Source: Cenococcum geophilum 1.58 (Eukaryota; Ascomycota; Dothideomycetes; Gloniales; Gloniaceae). From it: 64,000 nucleotides of DNA. Below the pieces are notes generated by a model, which made no database searches, had not been told where the DNA came from, and saw nothing but the letters and a program-made list of their open reading frames with translations. The translations under genes and the position numbers were made by a program. Positions 1-10,989 of this stretch are shown one piece after another (the stretch's first letter is position 1; the number at the start of each line of letters is the position of its first letter). The stretch is from assembly GCA_001692895.1 (NCBI GenBank), contig KV748190.1:273645-337644 (forward strand). Direction: 5' to 3'.

Positions 1-1044
1 AAGACCGTTATATATCTTATGCGAGTCTTTAGCTTATTAGTAGGTGTAGCAGCTAGAGACGTACCTTTATATTATATTATATATATTCGGCCAGTAATAC
101 TCCTATTAAAGTAGTTCTAGGGTCTTTCCTTAGCCTAGGTAGCTAGCGACAGGTAGATTATATACGTGTTTAAGGAGCTTAAGCTTAAGCTTATTATAAT
201 TAGGGATAACTAGACAGTTCTAGTAATACAAGCGGTTTCCACAAGCTTCGTATTTACTTAAAGAAATCTTTTTAGAGCATCTAATGCTATCTTAAATTAG
301 CTTAAGCGTTTCTTAGATAAACTCGTTATTTAGGTATTTATTAACTATAATCTATTTAATCGGTTAATTAGTTATTTTAAGGACGTATACCGTAAGGTCT
401 TCGGCAAGAGGGTTAAATAGTTTAGGGCGAAGTAGGGTCTAATTTTAGTAAGAGCGCGCTTCTTCTAGGGCTAGCGCGTCTTATAAGCGTTAGGTTAAGG
501 CATTAGGCTTCTAACCTTAAACGCCTAAGTGGTATATAATTAAGAATTAGAAGCGTAACAAATATTCTAACTAGCGGGCTTAATAATAACTTAGCTGTTT
601 TATAGTCGTAAAGTACTATAGGTTCTTATAGTCGCTAAGGACCTTAATTAGAAATCCGGCGCCTTCTAGTTTAGGTTACTATTGCTTAAAGCATCTAATA
701 ATAGCTAGTAATTCTTTATTATAGATCTCGTAATTATATTTAGCAGGGCTTAGTTATTTTAAGAAGTATACTATAGGGCGTAATACTCCTTCTTTATTAT
801 ATTAAGACAGAATACCTCTAGTAACGTAATTAAATAAGTCGGCTTCTATAATACTTATTTATTCTAAGTTAAAGTATTAGAGTATAGATATAGTAGTAAA
901 TATAATCTTTAGATAAGTAAGGGCCTTCTTATATTCCTTATTAAAGATAAAAGCTTTACCCTTTTAGGTTAAAGTAATAAGGGGTAAAACTAGGGCGGAG
1001 AAGTTATTAATAAACCGTTAGTAGAAATTAGTAAATCCTATAAA
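1..1044 (-). pseudogene. Element A: 3' part of gypsy pol (RT end, RNase H, integrase zinc finger)
   Basis: Minus-strand decayed Ty3/gypsy pol that runs off the left edge. At about 930-1044 the end of the reverse transcriptase reads like the usual YRRFI-NFS block. At 670-760 the RNase H motif reads NYEIYNKELLAII, close to the family form NYEIYDKELLAI. At 1-190 the frame matches the integrase zinc-binding region (LKLLKHV, then EYYWPN, then the Cys pair region), with several His/Cys changed. Stops are TAG/TAA at positions expected to be Gln, Trp or Arg, as RIP produces. The catalytic integrase domain and the 3' LTR would lie left of the window. The other half of this gene is at 59642-62610; the B1 insertion separates them. 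Confidence 0.88.
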
Positions 1045-1465
1045 TATAACAAAGCCTTATAGCAGGAACTATAGTGGACTTATTAATAGGCTAGGTATAT
1101 AGGTAAATAAGAAGTTAATAATATAATAATAACTAGTAGAGTGGTTGCCTAATAGATTAACTCTAATTATATTCTAAGATTTACTATAAAGGAGAGAACT
1201 ATCTAGGTAGGGACTGTAGTCCTTTAAATATATAACCGTACTTCTAAGAAATCCCCTTTATATATAAGGTACGTATACTCTATTTACTCTATTATAGATT
1301 ATATAAATTTTATAAATTATATAGATTACGTTATATAACCTTAGTTATTATTCCTTATTACATAGCTCTATTAGCTCTATCTTAGACCGTGCCTAAATTA
1401 ACTAACTAGCTTCTTTTAACTCCTCTTTAAGTAGTTATAATATTGTACTTAAAGCGTTTATAATA
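1045..1465 (-). repeat. B1 3' LTR
   Basis: 421 bp, the same length as its partner at 59221-59641. It starts TATAAC (RIP form of TGTAAC) and ends ATAATA (from GTAACA). It shares with the right B1 LTR several variants absent from the B2-B4 LTRs, such as the CAAAGCCTTATAG start. This supports the pairing over 58 kb. The purine tract (minus strand) directly inside it, at 1466-1485, is the likely polypurine tract. Confidence 0.92.
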
Positions 1466-2427
1466 CTATCTCCCTCCTCTTTATCTTCGTCCTTAAAGAT
1501 CCTAAATATTTTAAAGTTATTTACTAGAGGTGTAATATCCGTCTAATTAATTTAGTTAATATTATTGCTTATTATACCTAAAGCTTCTTCTTCTTCTTCA
1601 ACCGTTCGTTATGCTCGCACTATTACTATAATATTATCTTTAGGTGAAATTATACTATCTCTATATTCTTGCTATTTAAAAGAGGGGTTAGTCTATATTA
1701 CGTTAGCGAGTCCATCTTCGCAATAACCGTCCTTTTACTTAAAGTATACTAAAGCGAATATTTATTTATTTTATAACGTTTACTCTATCTCTAATACTAA
1801 ATATATATAACCTATTACTCTTAATAGTTATCTAGTTCCTTAATTAATTTATCTTAGGGTTTTATATTTAATCTGCTATTACGCGGCTAGATAATAAACT
1901 ATTAGTTGCCCTAGTAAAGTTACGCTATTTCTGTAATACTAAATAGGAGGCTGCCAAAGCTTAGTAACGGGCCCTTAAGTCTTATCTTACGGCGTCTACT
2001 TGGTTAATCTGTCTTAAGAAGGTTTATAAAAAGGTTTATTTTAAAAAGTGGAAACTTATAGAATAAGGTTTATAGAAACTTAGCGATAAAAGAATAGATT
2101 CTCTTTTAACCAAGAAGGAAATAGATCTAAGTAGTTTAGCAATTACCCTTCTTAGGTCCCCCTTAGGTAATTCATCTTTTAATAAACTTTCTTTATTAAT
2201 ACTGCCTAACCTAATCTCTTTTAATACTCCTATACCTTTCCTATAGCGTTCTTTAAATTCTTTAATAGTTTCTAGGTAGTTTTAGTATAGCCTATCCACT
2301 TAACCTTATACTATATTTTATTATTAATATCCTTATAACTAACAATCTTTAAAACTTACTATTTATCTTCTTTCTATCCTCTATACGTGTCTACTTTATA
2401 GGCCAGTAGCTTAATATTTCTATATAC
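1466..2427 (-). pseudogene. B1 pol C-terminus with chromodomain, cut by E
   Basis: Minus-strand remnant of the 3' end of B1 pol. At 2240-2380 the frame reads like a chromodomain core (YEVKW-GY, then TTWEPLENLKNA) with Trp/Gln codons turned to stops. E inserted just upstream of the chromodomain at 2427. Between chromodomain and LTR, about 1480-2200, one frame keeps only RIP-type stops, so the polyprotein may have a long tail. There is no independent gene here. Confidence 0.75.
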
Positions 2428-2696
2428 TATAGAAGGGCACGACCTCTCTAAGATAGGAAAGTCTTAGTGCTGTCTGTCAGTCGGTCGGTTAGTCTATTAG
2501 TTAGTCACCATTAGTTAGAATTAAGCAGTAAGAAAAGAGTGTATTAAAGGAAAATTGTGTATCTGTCGGTCTCGCCTAAGTTATTAAAGACTTTAAGGGC
2601 TCTAAATCAATCTATATAACTTGTAAAAGGCCTAGGCTCTCCTAAAGCTATATCTAATCTAAATGTTAAATCTAGGAGCTAAATTATATTACTACA
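2428..2696 (-). repeat. E 3' LTR
   Basis: 269 bp, matching 36912-37180 in length. I count about 29 differences, all transitions, including 6 in the last 12 bases. It begins TATAGAAGGG (partner TATGGGAGGG) and ends ACTACA (partner ACCATA), consistent with original TG...CA ends. Confidence 0.92.
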
Positions 2697-2712
2697 TACC
2701 TCCCCCACCTAA
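2697..2712 (-). other. E polypurine tract
   Basis: Minus strand AGGTGGGGGAGGTA abuts the 3' LTR of E. This is the position and composition expected for the primer of plus-strand DNA synthesis. It fixes the orientation of E as minus. Confidence 0.75.
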
Positions 2713-2757
2713 GTCGTTGTCCCCTAACGACTTCCGAAACTCTAAAACTCCTTATCT

Positions 2758-3976
2758 TTAAAATAAAGACGTGGTAGGTAATTATATGCGTTCCTTGCCC
2801 TTACTATAAACCCAAGATAGTAAGTAAGGAGACTCCGTTCTGGTTAAATAAGACCACTTACGTCCGCCTGGCGGGGCAGTATAAGAGGCATTAAACTAGC
2901 GGCTCTTAGATAACGTAGCTCTTTTATATTCTTCTATTTACTTAGTTTTATCCTATAGTTCTTTAGGCAGCTCCGTATAGCTCTATCCTTTTATAACAAC
3001 TAGGGGCACTCTACTTAGGTTTACTGCAACAGTTAAAGGATTGATTCTATTATTAACACAGTAGAAGTATAAGCGGCTATTAAAGCGCTCTATTTTAGTT
3101 ATACGCATAAGCTAAAACGTATCCTTATAGTTTTCGACAGCCCTAAAATAGTAGAAATATATCCATTTCCCAACTTCGTTCCTATTACTATTAAGAAAAA
3201 GGTTATAATCTTAAATTACCGCCAAAGAATCCCATCACCGTCTACCTAGAAGAGTATTAGATAAGGCGCTGGCAGCTATAAGTTTAACTATAATAGGGAA
3301 GCGGTATAGGGTTGCGCTATAAAGATTAGTATATCCGGATAGTATACAGGGCGGCGCTTTTAAGTCTTAGTGTGCATCTGCTAGCTCTACCTAGGTTCCT
3401 CCTTCCATAACCTTAAAATTATCGTAATTATCCTAAATGCTAATAAACTATAACAGCATTGTTTACCAGGTCTTAGTTAAAGGTCCTTTTACTCTATAAG
3501 GAAGGTAAGGCATAGTTATACGCATATCTCTTTTCTTACATAGCTAAGCTACCCAGTTAGTTATATATTTCTCTATATCCTTAGCGGTCCAGTTATAGTC
3601 TAAGATTTTATACACAAATCCGTTGCCCTTAGTTAATCCTTACGCTTTAAAATCTGCCTACTATAATTTTAAGTAATAATATATGCTGGGTAGGATAATT
3701 ATATAGTTATCCTTAGTTTTATTATCCAGAGAAACGCTTCCTTAGATTATATTAACACCGCGTCTACTTTTAAGGAGTAAGGGAATATTAATATTAATAT
3801 AGCGGAACGCTGTAGAGTCTCCTTTAGCCGCGAATTTTATATAATAAAGGTAAAAAATAAGTTGCCACTAACTATTAGGCCTAAGAGCGCAATAAAGATA
3901 ATAATACTAAGGATCCTATCTTATTAGCTGTTGGCAAAGACTATAGACTATTATTCTTAGCTAGCTATAATTTAGC
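2758..3976 (-). pseudogene. E third reading frame, C-terminal part: Fe(II)/2OG dioxygenase-like
   Basis: Decayed frame that continues without a phase change from 23621-25430 once B2 and one TTAGC copy are removed. At about 3783-3812 it reads AFRYININIP, where RHIDLNIP-type sequence (HxD iron ligand) would become this by His-to-Tyr and Asp-to-Asn RIP changes. At 3482-3525 it reads MRITMPYLPYRVKGP, the place of the distal His (PHLPHG-type), followed by a basic stretch that could hold the 2-oxoglutarate-binding Arg. Between them lie GSVSLDN and LPSIYYYLK. I recall a common fungal hypothetical family with this order of motifs; the dioxygenase assignment is inference from motifs. The frame ends near 2758, just inside the LTR of E. 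Confidence 0.6.
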
Positions 3977-4262
3977 TGTAACGGAACCTTGTAGTAAGAA
4001 CTACGGTAGGTCCTATTATTGGGCTAGGTGTGTAGGAAATGCAAGTATAAAAGTCAACAACGAATAATAACTGGTGGAGTGGTTGCCTAATAGATTAACT
4101 CTAATTATATTCTAAGAATTATTATAAGGAAGGAACTATCTAGGTAGGGACTAAGGGTCCTTAAATACACAACTATACTCCTATAAAATCCTTCTTATAC
4201 GTAATATACGTCTTATACATAAGGTACGTAAGTTCCTCTTATTCCTTTCGTTTAATATATAG
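3977..4262 (-). repeat. B2 3' LTR, left fragment
   Basis: First 286 bp of the B2 LTR, beginning TGTAACGGAACC. It is interrupted by element C, whose target duplication TATAG occupies 4258-4262. The rest of this LTR is at 10141-10279. Confidence 0.92.
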
Positions 4263-4474
4263 TGTTAGCGACTCAGTCAATCGAGGCACAAGCACGGCAA
4301 GAGGGACGCGCAAGCCTGTACAATTGGTAGTCTATAAACGAAAATCTAAAGCTAGAGAAAGGAAAGGAGAAGAAGAGCAGCGCTAGTTAAAGTAGGGTTC
4401 TTTTTATACGGTCTTCTAGTCACGTGACCGCGAAGTTCTACCAAGTTCTGCCAGGTTCTGCCAGTGCCGTAATA
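4263..4474 (-). repeat. C 3' LTR
   Basis: 212 bp, TGTTAGCGAC to GCCGTAATA. It differs from 9924-10135 at about 15 positions, all transitions. It includes a short tandem run of TTCTGCCA-like units near its right end (4435-4466). Confidence 0.95.
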
Positions 4475-4496
4475 TTACCCCCCCCTCCATAAAAGC
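4475..4496 (-). other. C polypurine tract
   Basis: Minus strand reads a run of nine G after CTTTTATGGA, directly next to the 3' LTR. This is a textbook position for a polypurine tract. Confidence 0.8.
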
Positions 4497-4509
4497 CTGC
4501 CCTTAGGCT

Positions 4510-7500
4510 TTATAGTCCATATTATGCTTATAGGGCGTTCTTATCTTTATATTCTTCCGGTAGCTTATCGTCTTCGCTATACTAGCACTCTATCCACTCA
4601 TCTAGGTACTTTAGGGGTCCTGGTTTATTAGGGTAGCGGTTATAGAATTCTTAAAGCTTATAGGGACTGCTAATAAAGTTCTATACAGGGTACCAGGTAG
4701 GATCTAGGTCATAGCCTTTCTAACTAACGCAGTACTTTAGCGTTTTCCTTACTAGTTTACAGGCCAGTACTTCTTCAATTTCCCATTTATTATCGCCATT
4801 AACTTAAATCGGTAGGGGAGGTTCGTTCTTTTGTCTAGGCAATAGGTCATTCGCAGCTTTCCGTAGCTTATCCGGCGAGAAAACGGGGTAAACCTTAATT
4901 AAATCCGGGAGCTTTACTTTATACGAGTTACCTATCTTCTTAAGGACCTTATACGGTCCCGCCATCTAATAGTCTAGCTTACGGCTAGGCCGTTCCGTCT
5001 TCCAGTTCTTTGTCGTAACCCAGACTATATCACCTACGGTAAAGTCGGGTTCGCGCCTATGCTTATTTACCTGCTGTTCCATTAATTTTTAGGCCTTTTC
5101 TAGATTTATATGGGCTACCGTCCAGGCTTCCTCTAAGCGCTTGGCGTACTGCTGGGCTTCCTTATAAGATAGTTTCTCGCGTACAGTCCGTGGTCCTTCT
5201 GGTCTATCCCAGTCAAAGCTTATTTAGGGTAAATACCCTATTTCTAGTTAAATAGGTGCAAATCCCGTAGAGTTATGGGGTAGGGTTGCCTGGGCGTAGT
5301 CTATTAGGGGTAGTAGTTCGCCCTAGTTATTCTAGAAGTAGTTAACAAAAGGCTGGAGTCTCTAATCCAAATATTGATTTATAATCTCCGTCTGGCCGTC
5401 TGTCTGGGGGTGGTATACTATAAAGAGCTTTAGCCTAATACCTAGAATTCGGGTAAACTCGTTCTAGAAGGCTAATATAAATTGCGGGCCGTAATTAGAT
5501 ATAATAGTATCTGGTAGTCCATAAATGCGGTAGACATAGTGGATATACAGTTAGGCCGCCTCCTTGGTATCAATATTCTTATAATAGGGAATTAAGAACG
5601 GGCGCTTACCAAAGCAGTCAACTAGAATTATAACCATATTATATCCGTTACGGTCTGTTAGTAGCTTATAGAAGTCTATAGAGATATACTACTAGGGGCG
5701 GTTGGGTATCGGGAGAGGTTTCAATAGTCCTGGGGTCTTATCTCGTGGAATTATAGATCTATAGCAGCTATCGCAGTTCCGTATATAACGGTCAATATCT
5801 ATAATTATTCCAGGCCAGTAGTAGCGGTTACCAATAATCTTACGGGTTTTATTTTTTCTAGGGTAGGCCATAGAGACCTAGGCATAAGCTTTGGCAATAA
5901 GCCAGGTCCGTAAGTTCTGTTCCTTAGCTACTACTAGCCGTTCCTAGTGCTTAAGTAGTCCGTTTTTAAGGGACTATAGGCTGGCAATATTCTTTGCCTT
6001 TTTACAGTATTCCTATAGAGAGGGGGTCGTTTGGTTGGCCTATAGTAGTTCATTAATAAGGTCAAGTTTGGAGGAGTTAACAGGATATATCTCGGCGCCT
6101 AAGGAGTCTGTGCTTAGTTCTGCCTATATCCGGGGGTTAAGGTGTTCTAGTTATAGTAGCGTCTGGGTCCGTAGTAAGATCTTTATAGCCATCTGGTTAT
6201 CTAGGTCTTGCTTACGCCTTATAAGAGCGTTTATATGGTTTATAGCGCCTGGTCTATATATAATTAAGAAGTTAAACTAAGATAGGGTATCCGCCTAGNN
6301 TNCCTNCNGGGCNNTAAGGGCCTTNGTTNTTATAAAGTATTNTANGGCCTTATAATCTNAAACTACCTTAATNNGCTTAGGGGTCCCCTCTAGCTATATA
6401 CGCCAGTGCTAAAAGCTAGAGATAATAGCCAGCATTTCTTTATTATAGATGTGGTAATTTAGCTCGGCATCTATTATAGTCTTTAAATAGTATACAATAG
6501 GGTGCCACTCTCCGTCCGGTTACTTCTGGGAAAAAATACTAGCTATCGCGCCGTTTAAGGCATTAGTTTCTAGTATTAAGGGCCGTTCCGGGTTAAAATA
6601 GGCAAGTAGGGGAGCCGATACCAGCCGTTTCTTAAGCTTATTAAAGGCCTGCCTATATATAGCGTTAAAGTGGAAGGGCTGGTCTTTTTTAGTAAGATAG
6701 TTAAGAGGCCAGGTAATCCTGCTATAGTTCTTAATAAAGCGTCGGTAGAAGTTACAAAACCCTAAAAAGGATTATACCCCCTTTACGGTCCATAGGGGTG
6801 CCCACTAGTTAATTGCGGCCGTTTTCTCTAGGTTAGTTTTAATTCCGTTTATACTAATAATAAAACCTAGGTACTTTATACGCTTAACACTGAACTCTAA
6901 CTTCTTAATATTAACCTAGAGGCCAGCCTCGCGGAGCCGTTGTAGGACTTTATAGATATACTCCTTGTATTCTAGCTTGTTTTTAGAGTAGATTATAATA
7001 TTATCTAAATAGGCTGTATAGAAATCGTTAAGGTAGTTAAAGAGTATATCGTTTATATACCGCTGGTACATAGCTAGTCCATTAGTCAGTCTAAAAGGGA
7101 GTACTTTACATTTATACGTTCCGTAACGGGTCCGAAATATAGTAAGATCTTTAGACCCGGGGTCTATCCTAATTCGGTGGAAGGCCTGGCGGATATTAAG
7201 CTTTGTAAAGACCTTAGCTCTACTTATTTAGGCCAGAGTCTTATTAAATAGGGGTAGCGGATAGCGATCCTTGCGGGTTATATTATTTAGCTTATAGTAG
7301 TTAATGCAGAAGCAGAGTCCTCTATTTAGCTTTTTAATAAAGAGAATAGGCGAGGCGAAAGGGGCTTAGCTAGGCTTAATAAAGCCCTTATTTAGGTTAT
7401 TAATAAGATACTGCTTTATGGCCTATAATTCGGTAATAGACTGCTCGTAGAGGGGGCTAAAGCTAAGGGTGTTTTCTTTGCCCTGCTTAATCTTAATCTT

Positions 7501-8640
7501 ATAGTCATACGGTCGGTAAGGTGGAAGTATATTAGACGCTGCTTTAGAGAATACATTCTTAAATTTCTGGTATCAATAGGGCAGCTTTTGTTCTACTAGT
7601 TTCTTATCTATAAGCTCGCTTTCTTATCTACTAAGCTTATTTCCCTTTTCCTTAATTATTTAATTAATTTCGTATAAGCTCGTTATAAAGGTAATAGTAT
7701 TAGGCTGAACTAAGTTCCGGTAGAATCCTACAGCACTAATACAGCAGATATTAACTAGTAGGAGGTCCGCTGGTTTCCTTACAGCCGTTTTCTGGACCGT
7801 ATTTTGCGGTTTAGGGTTTATAATCTTTTTTAGCTCCTATTCTATCTTCCATAGGTTATCCCTCCGATCTATTAGTTTAGTATAACGTCCGACATCCCTT
7901 ACTGTTCTTTATAGCTGTATAGGGCCTAAGCTCTCTATAGGGGGCTTTTCTAGGTCACTATTAACTTCCTAGGTCTTTAATGCGGGTGGCATAACATGGG
8001 TAGTCTGGGGGCGATATAGTATACGGATCCATTGCGAATTAAGCTATATATCTTTCTTAAAGGCCTAGTCCCTACGCACAGCATCGGCCTAGTAAATAGT
8101 ATTAATCTAGGGCCGTATAAGGTTTTCTATTGTAATGCTGATTTCTTTTATAAAGGAAGGGGTTAGGGGTAGGGTTTCGGGCCAGGTAAGCCGTCTACTC
8201 TATACGTCGAGCTGTAAGCCTAAATAGGCTAGCTATTTTCGCCCTAAGATTATATTGTGGCTACCTAGGTCTATAATAAGGAAGGGGGCGTTATACTGCC
8301 TTCGTCCGTCAACACGGAGGTGAATCCGCAAGATAGTCGTAATAGGTGGTCCTATCCGCCCATTGTACCCGCAGATAGGAATTGGTTTAGGTAGTTCTTT
8401 AATAGGTGCATTTAAAAAGTCAGCCAGCTTTACAGCACACTAGGTATCTATTAAGGCGAAGGCATTTGCTCCAGAGTTAGCTAAAGCAGAGGTTAAAACT
8501 TAGTATTTATTACGGAATAAAGTATAAGGGATAGTGTAGCTTCTTCTACTAACTAGCCGACCTAGATTAATATCTAATATATCGATCCCTTTTAACCCTA
8601 GAGAGGAGTCTTTCTCTAGGGTTCCTCTTTTTCCGACTCC
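4510..8640 (-). pseudogene. C pol: protease, RT, RNase H, integrase, chromodomain
   Basis: Minus-strand chromovirus pol, readable almost end to end with scattered TAG/TAA/TGA. Protease: LANSGANAFAFIDT at 8455-8495 (one Asp-to-Asn change at the active site). [17 protein letters not shown] near 7310, and the catalytic box reads YLDN instead of YLDD at 7000-7011. The conserved FLGFCNFYRRFI is near 6750. RNase H is at 6360-6700, partly masked by ambiguous bases (6299-6372). Integrase: zinc region with CDSCYR near 5770, catalytic blocks VDCFGKRPFL, SNYGPQFI and HPQTDGQTE at 5385-5660. Chromodomain at 4685-4795 (KWEIEEVL, VS-stop-KGYD, PTWYPV), which in live elements binds methylated H3K9. The stop at 4510 is the apparent natural end. 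The frame is -1 relative to gag. Confidence 0.93.
6299..6372. other. Cluster of ambiguous bases in C RNase H
   Basis: Scattered single N within otherwise called bases, not a gap of fixed length. This suggests that consensus calling failed where copies of the repeat disagree. The intervening bases should be treated with caution. Confidence 0.8.
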
Positions 8641-9720
8641 GCGCTATTTTCTTGGATTAATAGAACCTCGTCCGCTTTCGCGTTTATCAGGCAATCCCTT
8701 ATACGGTGACCTTTCTATCCGCAAGAGAAGCAAGCTCCTTAATTACTGAGGGCCTATATACAGGGGTTGCTGTATATAGGCTAAGCATTCGCCGGACCTA
8801 TGGTAGGGCTGGCCGCACGGCTAGCTGCTAAATTGGCGGTGGGCTGTACGGGTAGTGCTGCGGGGGTTGCCGATCGTGCTAGGGTATTGCGGGCCGTTTT
8901 TGTATTGCTTATGGTCTGATTTAAAGGGTTTCTGGCTTTATACCGTTTGGCGCGTGCCTTAATTCGGCGGAGGCCTTAGTTGATAGCCAAGCACTAGTCC
9001 GTAAGTTCCTTTAGCGTCTATATAGTAGTAAAAACTAGTAGTACGGCTCGCTGTAGGTCTAGGGTAAGCTTGTCAAATAGGTCTGGCATTAAATCTTCCT
9101 GGGGAATTCAAGCCTGGCCGGCTAGGTACAGAAAGCGGGTCTAAAAGGCCGAGAAGGTCTCTATCGTTTTTATGTTTAGGCTTTTATAATCGAGTTAGGC
9201 GTTCTGTACTTTAAAGGGGTCCTTATAAATAGAAGACAGGTAGACAATTATCTCTTCTTTAGAGAGGAAGGGCTCTGCCGAGTCCTATGCGTACCGCGGA
9301 CGTAGGTGTGTCTGTACGTCCCCGCCGGTACGGCCGAAGACGTAGGCCATTTTAGCCTGAGTGGTAGGGAAGTGGTCCGCATTGACTTCGAGCTTGTCCT
9401 GCAATTAAAGCTTCTAATTATTAAATATAGGGTCGGTTCCGTCTGTAAGCAACAGGGGGTCCGCGACCTTTACGGACCGCAATAATGCTGATGCTGTACG
9501 TTGGGCTAGAGCCTTAAGGACCGTAGCAAGTCTCTAGGTGTTTGATAATTCCTTGCTAGGCGTAGGGGGTTCTCTGGCTTTAAGCAGCTCTTAAAGTCGT
9601 TTAATTTTAGCATTGGCTGCTGTAAGCTCCACTTGGGAGTTCAAGTTAGTTACTGTTTTACCATCGGAGGTATTTAAGGGTCCTACGGCTGCTTTGCCGG
9701 CTGCTATATTTCTTGGCATC
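8616..9720 (-). pseudogene. C gag with CCHC zinc knuckle
   Basis: Structural (nucleocapsid) protein frame starting at ATG 9718-9720 (MPRNIAAGKAAVG). A mostly open frame of about 365 codons runs to a TAG at 8616-8618. It contains a glycine-poor N-terminal coiled region, the gag core (DPFKVQNA, LAGQA-IPQEDLMPDLF) and a CCHC knuckle at 8690-8738 (ACFSCG-KGHRIRDC). A few Gln/Trp codons are stops. This ATG is chosen because it is the first in frame after the LTR and the gag-like sequence begins right there. Pol continues in the -1 frame from about 8640. Confidence 0.88.
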
Positions 9721-9923
9721 GTGGTACGGTTATTGGGGTAACCTCTAGTAGGATTCTGCAGGGGTTCTAGTCTATACGTATTCTGTGGGTCTTATTATTC
9801 TTTTCTATTCTTCTGGTTCTAGTAATATTCTTTAGGTCTAATTCTGTGTTCTATTCTAGTTCGTGGTCCGTAGATATATTTAAGTTCCTTCTTAGGAAGA
9901 AAGGGTAGTTAAGCTTTAGATAA
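9721..9923 (-). other. C leader between 5' LTR and gag
   Basis: About 200 bp of untranslated leader. A primer-binding site should abut the LTR at 9923, but I see no clear tRNA complement starting TGG there. The first bases read TTATCTAAAGC on the minus strand, possibly altered by RIP. Confidence 0.5.
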
Positions 9924-10135
9924 TGTTAGCGACTTAGTTAATTAAGGCATAAGTACGGCAAGAGGGACGCGCAAGCCTATACGATTGGTAGTCTATAAAC
10001 GAGGATCTAAAGCTAGAGAAAGGAAAGGAGAAGAAGAGCAGCGCTGGTTAAAGTAGGGTTCTTTTTATGCGGTCTTCTAGTCACGTAACCGCGAAGTTCT
10101 GCCAAGTTCTGCCAGGTTCTGCCAGTGCCGTAACA
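9924..10135 (-). repeat. C 5' LTR
   Basis: 212-bp partner of 4263-4474, TGTTAGCGAC to GCCGTAACA, followed by the TATAG duplication. Confidence 0.95.
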
Positions 10136-10279
10136 TATAGCATGTTATATAACCTTAGTTACTATTCCTTATTATATAGTTTTATTGGCTCCATTCTAGA
10201 CCGTACCTAAATTAACTAACTAGCTTCTTCTGACTCCTTTCCTAGTAGTTATAATATCGTACTTAAAGCGTCTGTAACA
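10136..10279 (-). repeat. B2 3' LTR, right fragment
   Basis: Remaining 139 bp of the B2 LTR after the repeated TATAG, ending GTAACA. Together with 3977-4262 it gives 425 bp, equal to the intact B2 LTR at 23196-23620. The minus-strand purine tract at 10280-10300 (AGGAGGGAGATAG type) is the B polypurine tract. Confidence 0.92.
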
Positions 10280-10989
10280 CTATCTCCCTCCTCTTTATCT
10301 TTATCCTTAAAGATTTAAAATATCTTTAAATTATTTATTAGAGGTATAATGTCCGTCTAATTAATTTGGTTAATATTATTGCTTATTATACCTAAAGCAA
10401 TTTCTTCTTTACACGCCCAACGTTATACTCGCACTATTACTGCAATATTGTCTCTTAGTAAGATTATACCGTCTCTATATTCTCGCTGTTTAAAAGAGGG
10501 GTTAGTTTATATTGCGTTGGCGAACCTATCTTTATAATAACCGTTTTCTTACTTAAAGTGCACTAAAGCGAATATTCGTTCGTCCTATAACGTTCGCTCT
10601 ACCTTTAATGCTAAATATATGCGATCTATTACTCTTAATAGTTGTTTAGTTCCCTAATTAATTTATTTTAGGGTCTTATATTTAATCTGCTGCTATATAG
10701 CTAGATAGTAAACTGTTCTAAGCCCTTGCTAAGTTAAAATGTTCTTATAATGCGGAATAGAAGGCCCTAGATACTTACATTACGGCGTTTACTTATTTAC
10801 TTTATCTTAAGAAGGTCCGTAAGAAGGTATGTTTTAAGAAGTAGAAACTTATAAAATAAGGTTTATAGGAACTTAGCGATAAAAAAACGGACTTTCTTTT
10901 AATAGAGAAGGAAATAGATCTAAGTAGTTTAGCAACTGCTCTTTTTAGGTCCCCCTTAAGTAACTTATTTTTTAGTAATCTTTTCTTTC

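Larger units (their letters stand above)
4263..10135 (-). mobile_element. Retrotransposon C (Ty3/gypsy chromovirus) inside the B2 LTR
   Basis: 5.87-kb element with 212-bp LTRs and TATAG duplicated at 4258-4262 and 10136-10140. It is visibly richer in G+C and has fewer stops than its surroundings, so it is the least RIP-damaged LTR element here. By position it is also among the youngest, being nested three levels inside B1. The minus-strand order is gag with zinc knuckle, protease, RT, RNase H, integrase, chromodomain, polypurine tract. Confidence 0.95.

Noticed and set aside
6035-6280. Plus-strand 81-codon frame
   Set aside because: Antisense to the C pol region upstream of integrase.
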